A stretch of 12,466 nt of DNA from JBBQTU01 sp038213005. Lineage in GTDB: Bacteria > Planctomycetota > Phycisphaerae > Tepidisphaerales > Tepidisphaeraceae. Location of the stretch: contig JBBQTU010000125.1 of assembly GCA_038213005.1 (NCBI GenBank), positions 1 through 12,466 of the forward strand. Reading direction: 5' to 3'. Within the stretch, counting starts at the first letter, position 1. Each line of letters starts with the position of its first letter. Shown here in pieces: positions 6,395-12,466 of this stretch. The position numbers and the translations under genes are program-made. Under the pieces are notes generated by a model that saw only the letters and a program-made list of their open reading frames with translations, searched no databases and was not told the origin of the DNA.

Positions 6395-6481
6395 CCATTC
6401 ACACTGAATGAGCCCTGAAAGCGCGACACCTCTTTCAGCACCCTATTCGCTCCAACCACCCGCTGACGCGCAACTTGCATC

Positions 6482-6500
6482 TGCCCGAAAAAACCGGCAC
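6482..6500. repeat. inverted partner of hairpin 1
   Basis: The reverse complement of this 19-base segment, GTGCCGGTTTTTTCGGGCA, matches 6302-6320 at 17 of 19 positions. Together they bound a 199-base segment containing the REP-like copy A. Confidence 0.5.
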
Positions 6501-6564
6501 GCCCCACGAACCCCGCGGGGCATATGCCCGAATCCCCGGATACTTGCCTTCCCGGCAGCGCCGG

Positions 6565-6592
6565 TTGTCGTCCCCGCGCGGCGGGGTATACT
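6565..6592 (+). promoter_or_regulatory. candidate promoter of the Trp-rich protein gene
   Basis: TTGTCG (6565-6570) and TATACT (6587-6592) are 16 bases apart, about 90 bases before the ATG at 6683. The entire spacer is T followed by a perfect inverted repeat CCCCGC-GCG-GCGGGG (6572-6586), which could be an operator or simply GC-rich sequence. Confidence 0.45.
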
Positions 6593-6682
6593 TCCCCGGC
6601 TTAGTTCCCCGGCGCTGGGCGGCCGTTCGCTCGCGTCGGGTTGGGGACACTGACGACGATTGGCTTGAGCAAAGGCTGTAAC

Positions 6683-7360
6683 ATGGGCGTATTCAACCCG
6701 AAACTCGCACCTTCTCACGAGGCATTACGCGCCGCAGCTATGCTGGGAAATCAGATGGCCCGGCGCGAACCGCGGCTGACGCCGGACCTGCGCAACGCCT
6801 CGCGATTTGGCGACTTCAGCCAGTTTCGCACCGCCCACCGCGACAACCTTGAGCAAAACGACCTCTTCCGTAGATGGCAGGAGCGGCTGTTCAACATCGC
6901 CGAACGCGAGGGCCGGCACTTCGGGCTGCGGGTCGACGACAGCATGACCGCGTGGGACGTCTGGTATCACCAGATCGTTCAACCCATGCGAAAGGAAATG
7001 TGGACCGCGTGGGAGGCCTGGCACAACCTGCCCGAGAAGTTCCACACCGCCGCCGCCCAGCAGCGGCAACGGCAAGAGGTCGTTCCCTGTCTGCACGTCG
7101 CGGCGGCCGCCGACACCACTCACCTCATGGACGTCGGCTCAGAAGCCCCCAGCGTCTCTCCTACCGTCGCCCACGCGCCGCTCCCCGCGTCCGCAGTGCC
7201 GGCCACAGCCCCGCCGCGCCCCACGACCGACCCTCACGGAAAGCCCAGCCCCAGGATCATCCGAACGGGCAACAGCACCGTCCCCCTAGCCATGGGCAGC
7301 GTCAAGGGAATCAACTCCGACAACACAATCAGCCTCGACGGAGACAGTTGGTCCATCTAG
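6683..7360 (+). CDS. Trp-rich protein of unknown function
   Basis: 225 residues; I do not recognise the family. There is no signal peptide or membrane segment, so it is probably cytoplasmic. Residues 1-60 are charged with many Arg (MARREPRLTPDLRNASRFGDF). Residues 60-125 look helical and carry evenly spaced tryptophans: W65, then W91 and W94, then W107, W110 and W113 (WDVWYHQ, MWTAWEAWHNL). About 152-190 is low-complexity Pro/Ala/Thr, probably a flexible linker. The end (191-225) becomes ordered-looking again, IIRTGNSTVPLAMGSVKG then SLDGDSWSI. The ATG at 6683 is chosen because AAAGG lies 7 bases before it; an in-frame TTG at 6641 is less likely. Third positions are GC-rich, supporting real coding. 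It stands alone, downstream of the hairpin cluster. Confidence 0.7.
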   Translation: MGVFNPKLAPSHEALRAAAMLGNQMARREPRLTPDLRNASRFGDFSQFRTAHRDNLEQNDLFRRWQERLFNIAEREGRHFGLRVDDSMTAWDVWYHQIVQPMRKEMWTAWEAWHNLPEKFHTAAAQQRQRQEVVPCLHVAAAADTTHLMDVGSEAPSVSPTVAHAPLPASAVPATAPPRPTTDPHGKPSPRIIRTGNSTVPLAMGSVKGINSDNTISLDGDSWSI

Positions 7361-7398
7361 CCCGGCCATCCCCACATTCCCTGGAGCCCTCGTTTTCC

Positions 7399-7427
7399 AG
7401 CCCCGGAGGGGCGGCAGATCATAGCCC
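7399..7427. repeat. REP-like repeat, copy B (partial)
   Basis: AGCCCCGGAGGGGCGGCA followed six bases later by AGCCC repeats the core of copy A at 6332-6360, including the GCCCC/GGGGC hairpin. The right-hand CCCAGGG/CCCTGGG hairpin is missing here, so this is a truncated or diverged copy. It lies just after the stop of the Trp-rich gene, so the two copies flank that gene. Confidence 0.6.
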
Positions 7428-7518
7428 CCGGCATAAGCCAATCGTATCTACATAAGTCGCCCAAGTGCGCGACGTCCTCATCCGCACAGGCCCGACCAGA
7501 CAATCTGATTTGTGGGGT

Positions 7519-7535
7519 CCAACATCGTTGGTTTT
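7519..7535 (+). terminator. weak intrinsic terminator candidate
   Basis: CCAAC-ATC-GTTGG (7519-7531) followed by TTTT, 159 bases after the stop of the Trp-rich gene and within the 277-base convergent gap before pyrC. The stem is only 5 bp, so confidence is low. Confidence 0.3.
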
Positions 7536-7637
7536 GAGGAGAAAAAGGCACTTGACAGTGGCCAAAGAGTGCGGGGGGAGACGCGCACTACTACTTCCGC
7601 GAATGCGCCCGTTTCAGGTGGAGTCCTTATCAGGCGC

Positions 7638-8948
7638 TCACGCCGCCTTGGGTGTCGACGATGCTGCAGGCGCGGCCTTGTGCTCATACTTGACTGCCCC
7701 GCCGCAGATGGTGGTTCTCACTCGGCCGTGGACTTTCCAGCCACCGAAGGGGCAGTTGCGGCTCTTGCTGTGGAAATGCGAGACGTCGATGGTCCACTCT
7801 GCTTTGGGGTCGATGATGGTGATGTCGGCGTCGGCCCCTTCCTGCAGCGTTCCTTTCTTGAGGTTCAGGATCGCGGCCGGGCGGGTGGACATCAGGTCGA
7901 TCAGTTTCATCCAGTCAATGTGGCCGGGGTCGATCAGTGCCTTGATGTAAAGCGGCAGGGCAGACTCCATGCCGATGATGCCGCAAGGGGCATAGGCGAA
8001 TTCCAGTTCCTTTTCCTCGGCCAGGTGCGGGGCGTGGTCGGTGGCGAGGCAGTCGATGGTGCCATCTTTCACGCCCTGGATCACGGCCGCCGCATCTGCC
8101 TGCGTCCGCAAGGGCGGGCTCATCTTGTAGTTGGTGTCGTAGGTGCGGCAGCTCTCGTCGGTCAAGAGCAGGTGGTGCGGCGTGGCCTCGGCGGTGACCC
8201 GCTGGCCTTCCTGCTTGGCCCGGCGGACCAGTTCCACGGCTCCGGCGGTCGAGAGATGCTGCACGTGGTAACGGCAGCCGATCGCTCGGTTCAGCAGGAG
8301 GTCGCGGGCGAGCATGAGGTCTTCGGATTCCGACGGAATGCCGGCCAGGCCCAGGACCGTCGCAACGATGCCAGCATTCATCGCTCCGCCGGAGAGAGCT
8401 GCTTCTTCGCAATGCTGCATCAACATGGCGTCGAACATGCGGGCGTATTGGAGAGCCTTGCGCATGACCGATGGATCGGCCACGCCGCGGCCATCGTCAG
8501 TGAAAGCGATGGCCCCGCGCTGGAGCATCGTGCCCATCTCGGCCAGTTCCAAGCCCTCGCGTCCCTTGGTGATCGCCCCGGTGGGAAAGACATTGCACAG
8601 GCCGACCCGCTGGGCCTCGCGGATGACGAACTCGATCTGCCCCTCGTTGTCCAGACACGGCTTGGTGTTGGGCATGCAGACGATGCTCGTGAATCCGCCA
8701 GCCACCGCGGCGGCGCAACCGGATGCGATGGTCTCTTCTTCCTCATCACCGGGCTCGCGCAGATGGACGTGGGTGTCGATCAGCCCAGGGCAGACATAGG
8801 CGCCGGCGGCGTCGATCACGCGGTCTGCGGTGCCGAGGTCCTGCCCGACGGCCGCGATCTTGCCATCGCGCACCAGCAGATCCAGGCGGCGTTCAAAGAG
8901 ACGCGATGGGTCAAGGATCGTCCCGTTCTGAATGAGGATGGAAGCCAT
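7638..8948 (-). CDS. pyrC: dihydroorotase, class I
   Basis: Zinc amidohydrolase catalysing reversible cyclisation of carbamoyl-aspartate to dihydroorotate, third step of de novo pyrimidine synthesis, in the cytoplasm. The 436 residues match the class I (Bacillus/Aquifex-like) form of about 430. Metal and catalytic residues are present: HVHLREPG with His60 and His62, FTDDG with Asp151/152, QHCEE with His179, VQHLST with His231, and ATDHAPH with Asp304. The substrate-binding CMPNT (91-95) and TKG (127-129) segments are also seen. The C-terminus ends in a short Ala/Pro/Lys tail. The ATG at 8948 fits the family start (ASILIQNGTILDP); the frame continues upstream but not with family sequence. No Shine-Dalgarno sequence is clear. 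No pyrB is beside it, unlike many class I genes. The CRP-like gene lies 104 bases upstream on the same strand. Confidence 0.95.
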   Translation of the reverse strand: MASILIQNGTILDPSRLFERRLDLLVRDGKIAAVGQDLGTADRVIDAAGAYVCPGLIDTHVHLREPGDEEEETIASGCAAAVAGGFTSIVCMPNTKPCLDNEGQIEFVIREAQRVGLCNVFPTGAITKGREGLELAEMGTMLQRGAIAFTDDGRGVADPSVMRKALQYARMFDAMLMQHCEEAALSGGAMNAGIVATVLGLAGIPSESEDLMLARDLLLNRAIGCRYHVQHLSTAGAVELVRRAKQEGQRVTAEATPHHLLLTDESCRTYDTNYKMSPPLRTQADAAAVIQGVKDGTIDCLATDHAPHLAEEKELEFAYAPCGIIGMESALPLYIKALIDPGHIDWMKLIDLMSTRPAAILNLKKGTLQEGADADITIIDPKAEWTIDVSHFHSKSRNCPFGGWKVHGRVRTTICGGAVKYEHKAAPAASSTPKAA

Positions 8949-8992
8949 GGGCAGATAACTTACCGCATGGAGGGGCAAGGGCAAAGAACCGG

Positions 8993-9009
8993 CGCCCAGA
9001 AGCTGGGCG
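8993..9009 (-). terminator. hairpin between the CRP-like gene and pyrC
   Basis: CGCCCAG and CTGGGCG form a perfect 7-bp stem with a 3-base loop, about 45 bases after the CRP-like stop on the minus strand. It is followed by the moderately T-rich GGTTCTTTG. It could end or attenuate transcription into pyrC. Confidence 0.5.
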
Positions 9010-9052
9010 TGCGGGCGGCGCAGAGGCGGTATCATCAGCGCGTGGACAGGCG

Positions 9053-9754
9053 CTATGCCTTGACGCACGCAGGCTGGCCCTTAGCCAGGCCGAGTTGCTG
9101 CTCGAGGGCCGTGGGCGCGAAGATCAGGTGGTTGCGCCCGGTGCGGATCAGCCCATGCTCGCGCAGGTCCTTGAGCGTGAGACTGACGGTTTCGCGTGCC
9201 ACGCCAATAGCTTGAGCCAGTTCGTGATGGGTCACGTGAAGCACAACACCGGCGGAATGAGGCGAAGCCGCCGTCGTGCGACCGAAACGGAGCAGCGCCC
9301 GAAGCAGGCGCGTATGGCAGTCGTCGAAGATGAGCCGACCGGCATCCTCACGGGTCTGGCGCAGACGGCTGGCCAGGGCTTTGATCATCTCGGCGGCTGC
9401 CCGCGGCTGTTGCTGCAGCAGGGCGAACACGCGATCGACGGGGATGTCCGACACGATCGAGGGCAGCGTCGCCACCGCACGCGAGCCGTAGGACGCCGCG
9501 CCGGCGAGGGCAGCGGCCCCGAACCAGTCATTGGGCCCCAGAATATCGGTCAGTTGGGCCGAATCGTCAGGGCCGGGCTGAAACACCCGCACCTGCCCAC
9601 GGTGGATGAAGTAAAGAGAACTGGCGGGATGGGCCTGCGAATAGATGACGCTGCCTTGCGGCACGCTGGTGCGTCGGGCACCGAGCAGTGGATTGAGAAA
9701 AAAATCAACAAGTGGCGGATTCATGTTGCTGCGGGGGATTGCGACATCAAGCAT
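9053..9754 (-). CDS. CRP/FNR-family transcriptional regulator
   Basis: 233-residue DNA-binding regulator with an N-terminal cyclic-nucleotide-binding-like beta-roll (about 20-110), a dimerisation helix (about 113-140) and a C-terminal winged helix-turn-helix of the HTH_Crp_2 type (about 145-215). The beta-roll shows YFIHRGQVRVFQPG (48-61). The phosphate-binding loop reads WFGAAALAG...GSRAVAT (77-96): the Arg is kept but the Glu of the usual GE-L motif is Ala, so classical cAMP binding is doubtful. There are no FNR-type N-terminal cysteines. The recognition helix RETVSLTL (187-194) keeps the Arg-Glu of CRP but has Leu192 where CRP has Arg185, so its operator probably differs from the CRP site. 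The ATG at 9754 is supported by TAGGAG 8 bases upstream. Divergent from the glucan synthase gene. Confidence 0.9.
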   Translation of the reverse strand: MLDVAIPRSNMNPPLVDFFLNPLLGARRTSVPQGSVIYSQAHPASSLYFIHRGQVRVFQPGPDDSAQLTDILGPNDWFGAAALAGAASYGSRAVATLPSIVSDIPVDRVFALLQQQPRAAAEMIKALASRLRQTREDAGRLIFDDCHTRLLRALLRFGRTTAASPHSAGVVLHVTHHELAQAIGVARETVSLTLKDLREHGLIRTGRNHLIFAPTALEQQLGLAKGQPACVKA

Positions 9755-10131
9755 AACGGGGCTCCTAACACGGGAAGCAGCCAGCCTCATAGCGTTACAG
9801 GGTCGGCCTTCATACTCGGATACGCTGGAGTGAGATTGCCGGTTCTAGGGATTCGGTGAGACGGCTCATAGAGCGACGCGTAGCGGGCTCAGCCGTCGCC
9901 TGGCTGAGTTGGGTCGTCGGGCGATGGCCTGCAGGGTGCGGATTCCTATCTTGCCAGTGCCGTGGGGCACGGCCTATTGTCCAGTAGAGGCAGCATACGC
10001 GGGGGGCAAGGGCTGCCTCGGATATTGCCGTGCCCGCTATGCGCGCCGCATTGAGGGTCCAGGAAGGTCTGTCACCGGACAGAGCAGTAGCAGCAGTGAG
10101 GTCGCGCTGACCTACAACTGCAGGGGAAGAT
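9755..10131. other. divergent intergenic region, CRP-like gene / glucan synthase
   Basis: 377 bases without a gene I can support. It contains several short perfect inverted repeats: GACGGCT/AGCCGTC (9860-9866, 9891-9897), GCCGTG-GGG-CACGGC (9959-9973), GAGGCAGC/GCTGCCTC (9987-9994, 10012-10019) and TCTGTC-ACCG-GACAGA (10068-10083). A possible + promoter is TTGCCA (9951-9956) with TATTGT (9975-9980), spacer 18, which encloses the second inverted repeat. I compared it by eye with RNase P, SRP RNA and common riboswitch signatures and saw no match. Confidence 0.5.
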
Positions 10132-12466
10132 ATGTCCGTGAATCTGACACAGAACTCGCTTCTGTCGCGATTTGGTCTAGGCCCGAGGCACCCCCACGCC
10201 CGTAGCAACGGGAGCGACAGCGCGCCCTTGCGCGCGGAGCTCTTTGGCATCAGCCAGTTGCGCAGCCACGCGCGGCGACTGGCAGAGATTCACGAAGTCC
10301 AGAGGCAACCCGGATCTGAGCGGCTGCTGGGTCGCCTTGCCCAGAACCGGGAGATCATCCGCCAGTCGCATGCCACGGTCGCAGCGGCTGTGGAACAGAG
10401 CAGCCCCATCTCGCCGGCGGCCGAATGGCTACTGGATAACTTCTATCTCATCGAAGAGCAGATTCAGATCGCGCGGGAGCATCTGCCGCGCGGTTACAGC
10501 CAGGAGTTGCCGCGGCTCACGAATGGCACTCTTGTTGGGCTGCCGCGGGTCTACGCGATCAGTCATGAACTGGTATCGCACACGGACGGCCGACTGGATC
10601 TGGAAAATCTCTCGGCATTTGTGGAGGCCTACCAGGAGAAAACGGCATTGACGATCGGCGAGTTGTGGGCGGTGCCGATCATGCTCCGCCTGACGCTGAT
10701 CGAAAACTTGCGCCGAGTGTCGAAGCAGATCGCCTTCCGTCGGCACGAACGTGACCGGGCCATCCTGTGGGCCGAACGATTCCTCACGGCCGCCAAGTTC
10801 GACCGTAACGCGGTGATCACTGAGCTGGCGTCGTTTGTAAAACAGGTGGCCAGTTTCAGCATGCCGTTCCTGACGGAGTTGGTCTCCAGCCTGCACGGAC
10901 AGCATCCGTCGCTGGGGCTGGTGATGACGTGGCTGGAACAGCAACTCGCCGAGCAGGGGCAGAGCATTGAGCACGTCCAGCAGGCCGAGAGCCAGGCGCA
11001 GGCGACCGAGCAGGTGTCGATCGGGCACAGTATTCAGAGCCTGCGGCTGCTGAATAGCGCCAACTGGCGTGAGTTCGTCGAAGGCCAGAGCCGGATCGAA
11101 CAGACCCTGCGGCATGAGGCTTCCGGGATCTATGGACAGATGGACTTCAGTACGCGTGACCGCTATCGCCACGCGGTGGAGCGCCTGGCGCGGCGCAGCG
11201 GCAAAGCCGAGAGCGAGGTGGCCGAGCACGCAGTGCGACTGGCCGGACTGGCCCCAGCCGACGATCCGCGTCGTTCTCATGTAGGCTATTACCTCCTGGC
11301 GGGCGGTCGGCCGGCGATACGCGAGGCCGTAGGCTTTCCCGAGGGCGCTGGCGCGGGATTGGTTCGGTTCGCCACGCGTCATCGGCTAGCGAGCTACCTG
11401 GGGCTCGCGCTGATCTTGACGGTGGCGCTGGTCGTGCCGGCCGCCGATTACGCGGGCGTGCGATGGGATGCGCCGCACCGCGGCTGGTTCACGCTGGCGG
11501 TGATCCTCGCAGCTTCATTCATCGCATCGCGAGGGGCGCTGCAGATCGTCAATTGGCTCATCACGCTGCTGTTTCGGCCACGGTCCCTGCCGCGGCTGGA
11601 TTATTCCAAGGGTATTCCTCTTGATCACACCACGGCGGTGGTGGTGCCGACCATGCTCAGCTCCGCCGACGGCGCGAGATTGCTCACCGGCGGCATGGAA
11701 CTGCGTTATCTCGCCAATCGCGGGAAGAACCTGCTATTCGTGCTGCTGACCGATTCGCCGGATGCCGCATCCCAGACGATGCCCGAAGACCAGGCGATCC
11801 TGGCCGCAGCGCACCAGGCAATCGCGGACCTGAACCTCCGGTATGCCGACGAAGATCAGCCGCTCTTCTATCTGCTGCACCGGCCGCGGTTGTGGGATGA
11901 GTCTGAAGGCGTCTGGATGGGCCACGAGCGAAAACGCGGCAAGCTCAGTGACTTCAATCGCCTCGTGCTCGAAGGGCGTGCCGAGCCGTTTGCCGAGATC
12001 GTCGGCAGCGTGGCGCGACTGAGAGAGATTCGGTACGTCATCACGCTGGACACCGACACCCAACTGCCGCCGGAGACCGCGTGGAAGATGGTCGGTACTC
12101 TGGCGCATCCGCTGAATCGCCCGGTGGTGGACGCGGGCACGCAATGCGTTCGTGAAGGGTACGGCGTATTGCAACCGCGAGTGGCGATCAATCTCACCAG
12201 CGCGGCCCGCTCGCTATTCAGCGCCCTCTACTCCGGTGAGGTCGGCATCGACCCCTACACGCGAGAGGTATCCAACGCCTACCACGACCTGTTCGCCCGA
12301 AGCCAGTTCATCGGCAAGGGGATTTACGACGTCAAGGCGTTTGAGACGTGTGTAGGCTCGAGGTTCCCCGACAATACCATCCTCAGCCACGACCTGATTG
12401 AAGGCTGCCACGTCTCCTGCGGGTTCCTCAATGATGTTGAGGTGGTCGAGGAGCATCCATCGAGCT
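10132..12466 (+). CDS. ndvB: cyclic beta-1,2-glucan synthase, N-terminal part (cut by window end)
   Basis: First 778 codons of a very large inner-membrane enzyme (family about 2800 residues) that makes cyclic beta-1,2-glucan from UDP-glucose. The family has a GT84 glucosyltransferase and a C-terminal GH94-type phosphorylase-like domain; the latter is beyond the window. Family-typical stretches are ELFGIS (36-41), AAEWLLDNFYLIEEQI (96-111), GLPRVYAISHEL, and TIGELWAVPIML (174-185). Two membrane segments lie at about 423-440 and 453-480. The GT84 region follows, with LDTDTQLP containing the DxD pair Asp640/Asp642, YSGEVGIDPYTREVSNAYHD (700-719) and SHDLIEG (752-758). The ATG at 10132 has AGGGGA just upstream and an in-frame TGA at 10108, so the start is firm. 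No frameshift is visible. Confidence 0.95.
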   Translation, partial: MSVNLTQNSLLSRFGLGPRHPHARSNGSDSAPLRAELFGISQLRSHARRLAEIHEVQRQPGSERLLGRLAQNREIIRQSHATVAAAVEQSSPISPAAEWLLDNFYLIEEQIQIAREHLPRGYSQELPRLTNGTLVGLPRVYAISHELVSHTDGRLDLENLSAFVEAYQEKTALTIGELWAVPIMLRLTLIENLRRVSKQIAFRRHERDRAILWAERFLTAAKFDRNAVITELASFVKQVASFSMPFLTELVSSLHGQHPSLGLVMTWLEQQLAEQGQSIEHVQQAESQAQATEQVSIGHSIQSLRLLNSANWREFVEGQSRIEQTLRHEASGIYGQMDFSTRDRYRHAVERLARRSGKAESEVAEHAVRLAGLAPADDPRRSHVGYYLLAGGRPAIREAVGFPEGAGAGLVRFATRHRLASYLGLALILTVALVVPAADYAGVRWDAPHRGWFTLAVILAASFIASRGALQIVNWLITLLFRPRSLPRLDYSKGIPLDHTTAVVVPTMLSSADGARLLTGGMELRYLANRGKNLLFVLLTDSPDAASQTMPEDQAILAAAHQAIADLNLRYADEDQPLFYLLHRPRLWDESEGVWMGHERKRGKLSDFNRLVLEGRAEPFAEIVGSVARLREIRYVITLDTDTQLPPETAWKMVGTLAHPLNRPVVDAGTQCVREGYGVLQPRVAINLTSAARSLFSALYSGEVGIDPYTREVSNAYHDLFARSQFIGKGIYDVKAFETCVGSRFPDNTILSHDLIEGCHVSCGFLNDVEVVEEHPSS

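Larger units (their letters stand above)
6237..6682. other. hairpin-rich gene-free stretch
   Basis: 446 bases between the divergent M16 and Trp-rich genes. I see no plausible gene in it. It holds the M16 promoter at its left end, four consecutive hairpins at 6302-6410, an inverted copy of the first hairpin at 6482-6500, a perfect palindrome CCCCGCGGGG at 6511-6520, and a sigma-70-like promoter at 6565-6592 facing the Trp-rich gene. The direct repeat TTCCCCGGC occurs at 6592-6600 and again about 15 bases later. Confidence 0.6.

Noticed and set aside
7552..7557. Perfect TTGACA -35 hexamer
   Set aside because: No acceptable -10 lies 15-19 bases downstream and no + strand gene follows, since pyrC is on the opposite strand.
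7512..9215. Long + strand open frame of 567 codons
   Set aside because: It is antisense to pyrC and part of the CRP-like gene, whose proteins carry clear family motifs; it has no recognisable protein features.
10051..10095. Segment faintly resembling RNase P or SRP RNA (AGGAAGGTCTG, ACAGAGCAG)
   Set aside because: The flanking conserved blocks and overall folds of both RNAs are absent.
10429..11382. Minus-strand open frame of 317 codons
   Set aside because: Antisense to the N-terminal part of the glucan synthase, which matches its family throughout.

Overview
The window is about 12.5 kb of GC-rich bacterial chromosome carrying ordinary housekeeping and envelope genes. I favour a planctomycete-like bacterium. 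The reasons are the flavour of the small secreted Met-rich protein, ribosomal protein L35 with an Ala/Lys tail, and the intergenic hairpin repeats (core agcccc-NNN-ggggcggca). This assignment is an inference from memory, not a proven placement. I saw no prophage, insertion sequence, CRISPR array, tRNA or rRNA.

Layout, left to right. 1-430: no confident gene, only a minus-strand frame that is open to the left edge. 431-1285 (+): EamA/DMT-family membrane transporter, convergent with 1297-1851 (-), a secreted methionine-rich protein of unknown function. 2088-2896 (-): rplT and rpmI (ribosomal L20 and L35), with a recognisable promoter upstream of rpmI and a strong intrinsic terminator after rplT. 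Divergently, 3082-4858 (+): a DUF47/PhoU-like protein followed by a PiT phosphate permease, a classic two-gene phosphate uptake unit. 5016-6236 (-): M16 zinc peptidase. 6237-6682: a hairpin-rich, gene-free stretch with REP-like repeats. 6683-7360 (+): a Trp-rich protein I do not recognise. 7638-8948 (-): class I dihydroorotase (pyrC). 9053-9754 (-): CRP/FNR-family regulator. 9755-10131: a 377-base divergent spacer. 10132 to the right edge (+): the first 778 codons of a cyclic beta-1,2-glucan synthase (NdvB/ChvB type), cut by the window end.

Gene logic. The DUF47 and PiT genes form the clearest operon. rpmI and rplT form a translation operon detached from infC and pheS. The CRP-like gene precedes pyrC on the same strand, but a hairpin between them looks like a terminator. 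The same regulator gene diverges from the glucan synthase, so it is a candidate regulator of it; this is a context argument only. Start signals are mixed: several genes have clear Shine-Dalgarno sequences, while the EamA and M16 genes have a -10 element only 7-8 bases before the ATG, suggesting leaderless mRNAs.

I did not find a convincing previously undescribed multi-gene system. The most worthwhile leads are the hairpin-repeat cluster at 6302-6500, the Trp-rich unknown protein, the alternating-Met secreted protein, and a triple-arm inverted repeat behind rplT.
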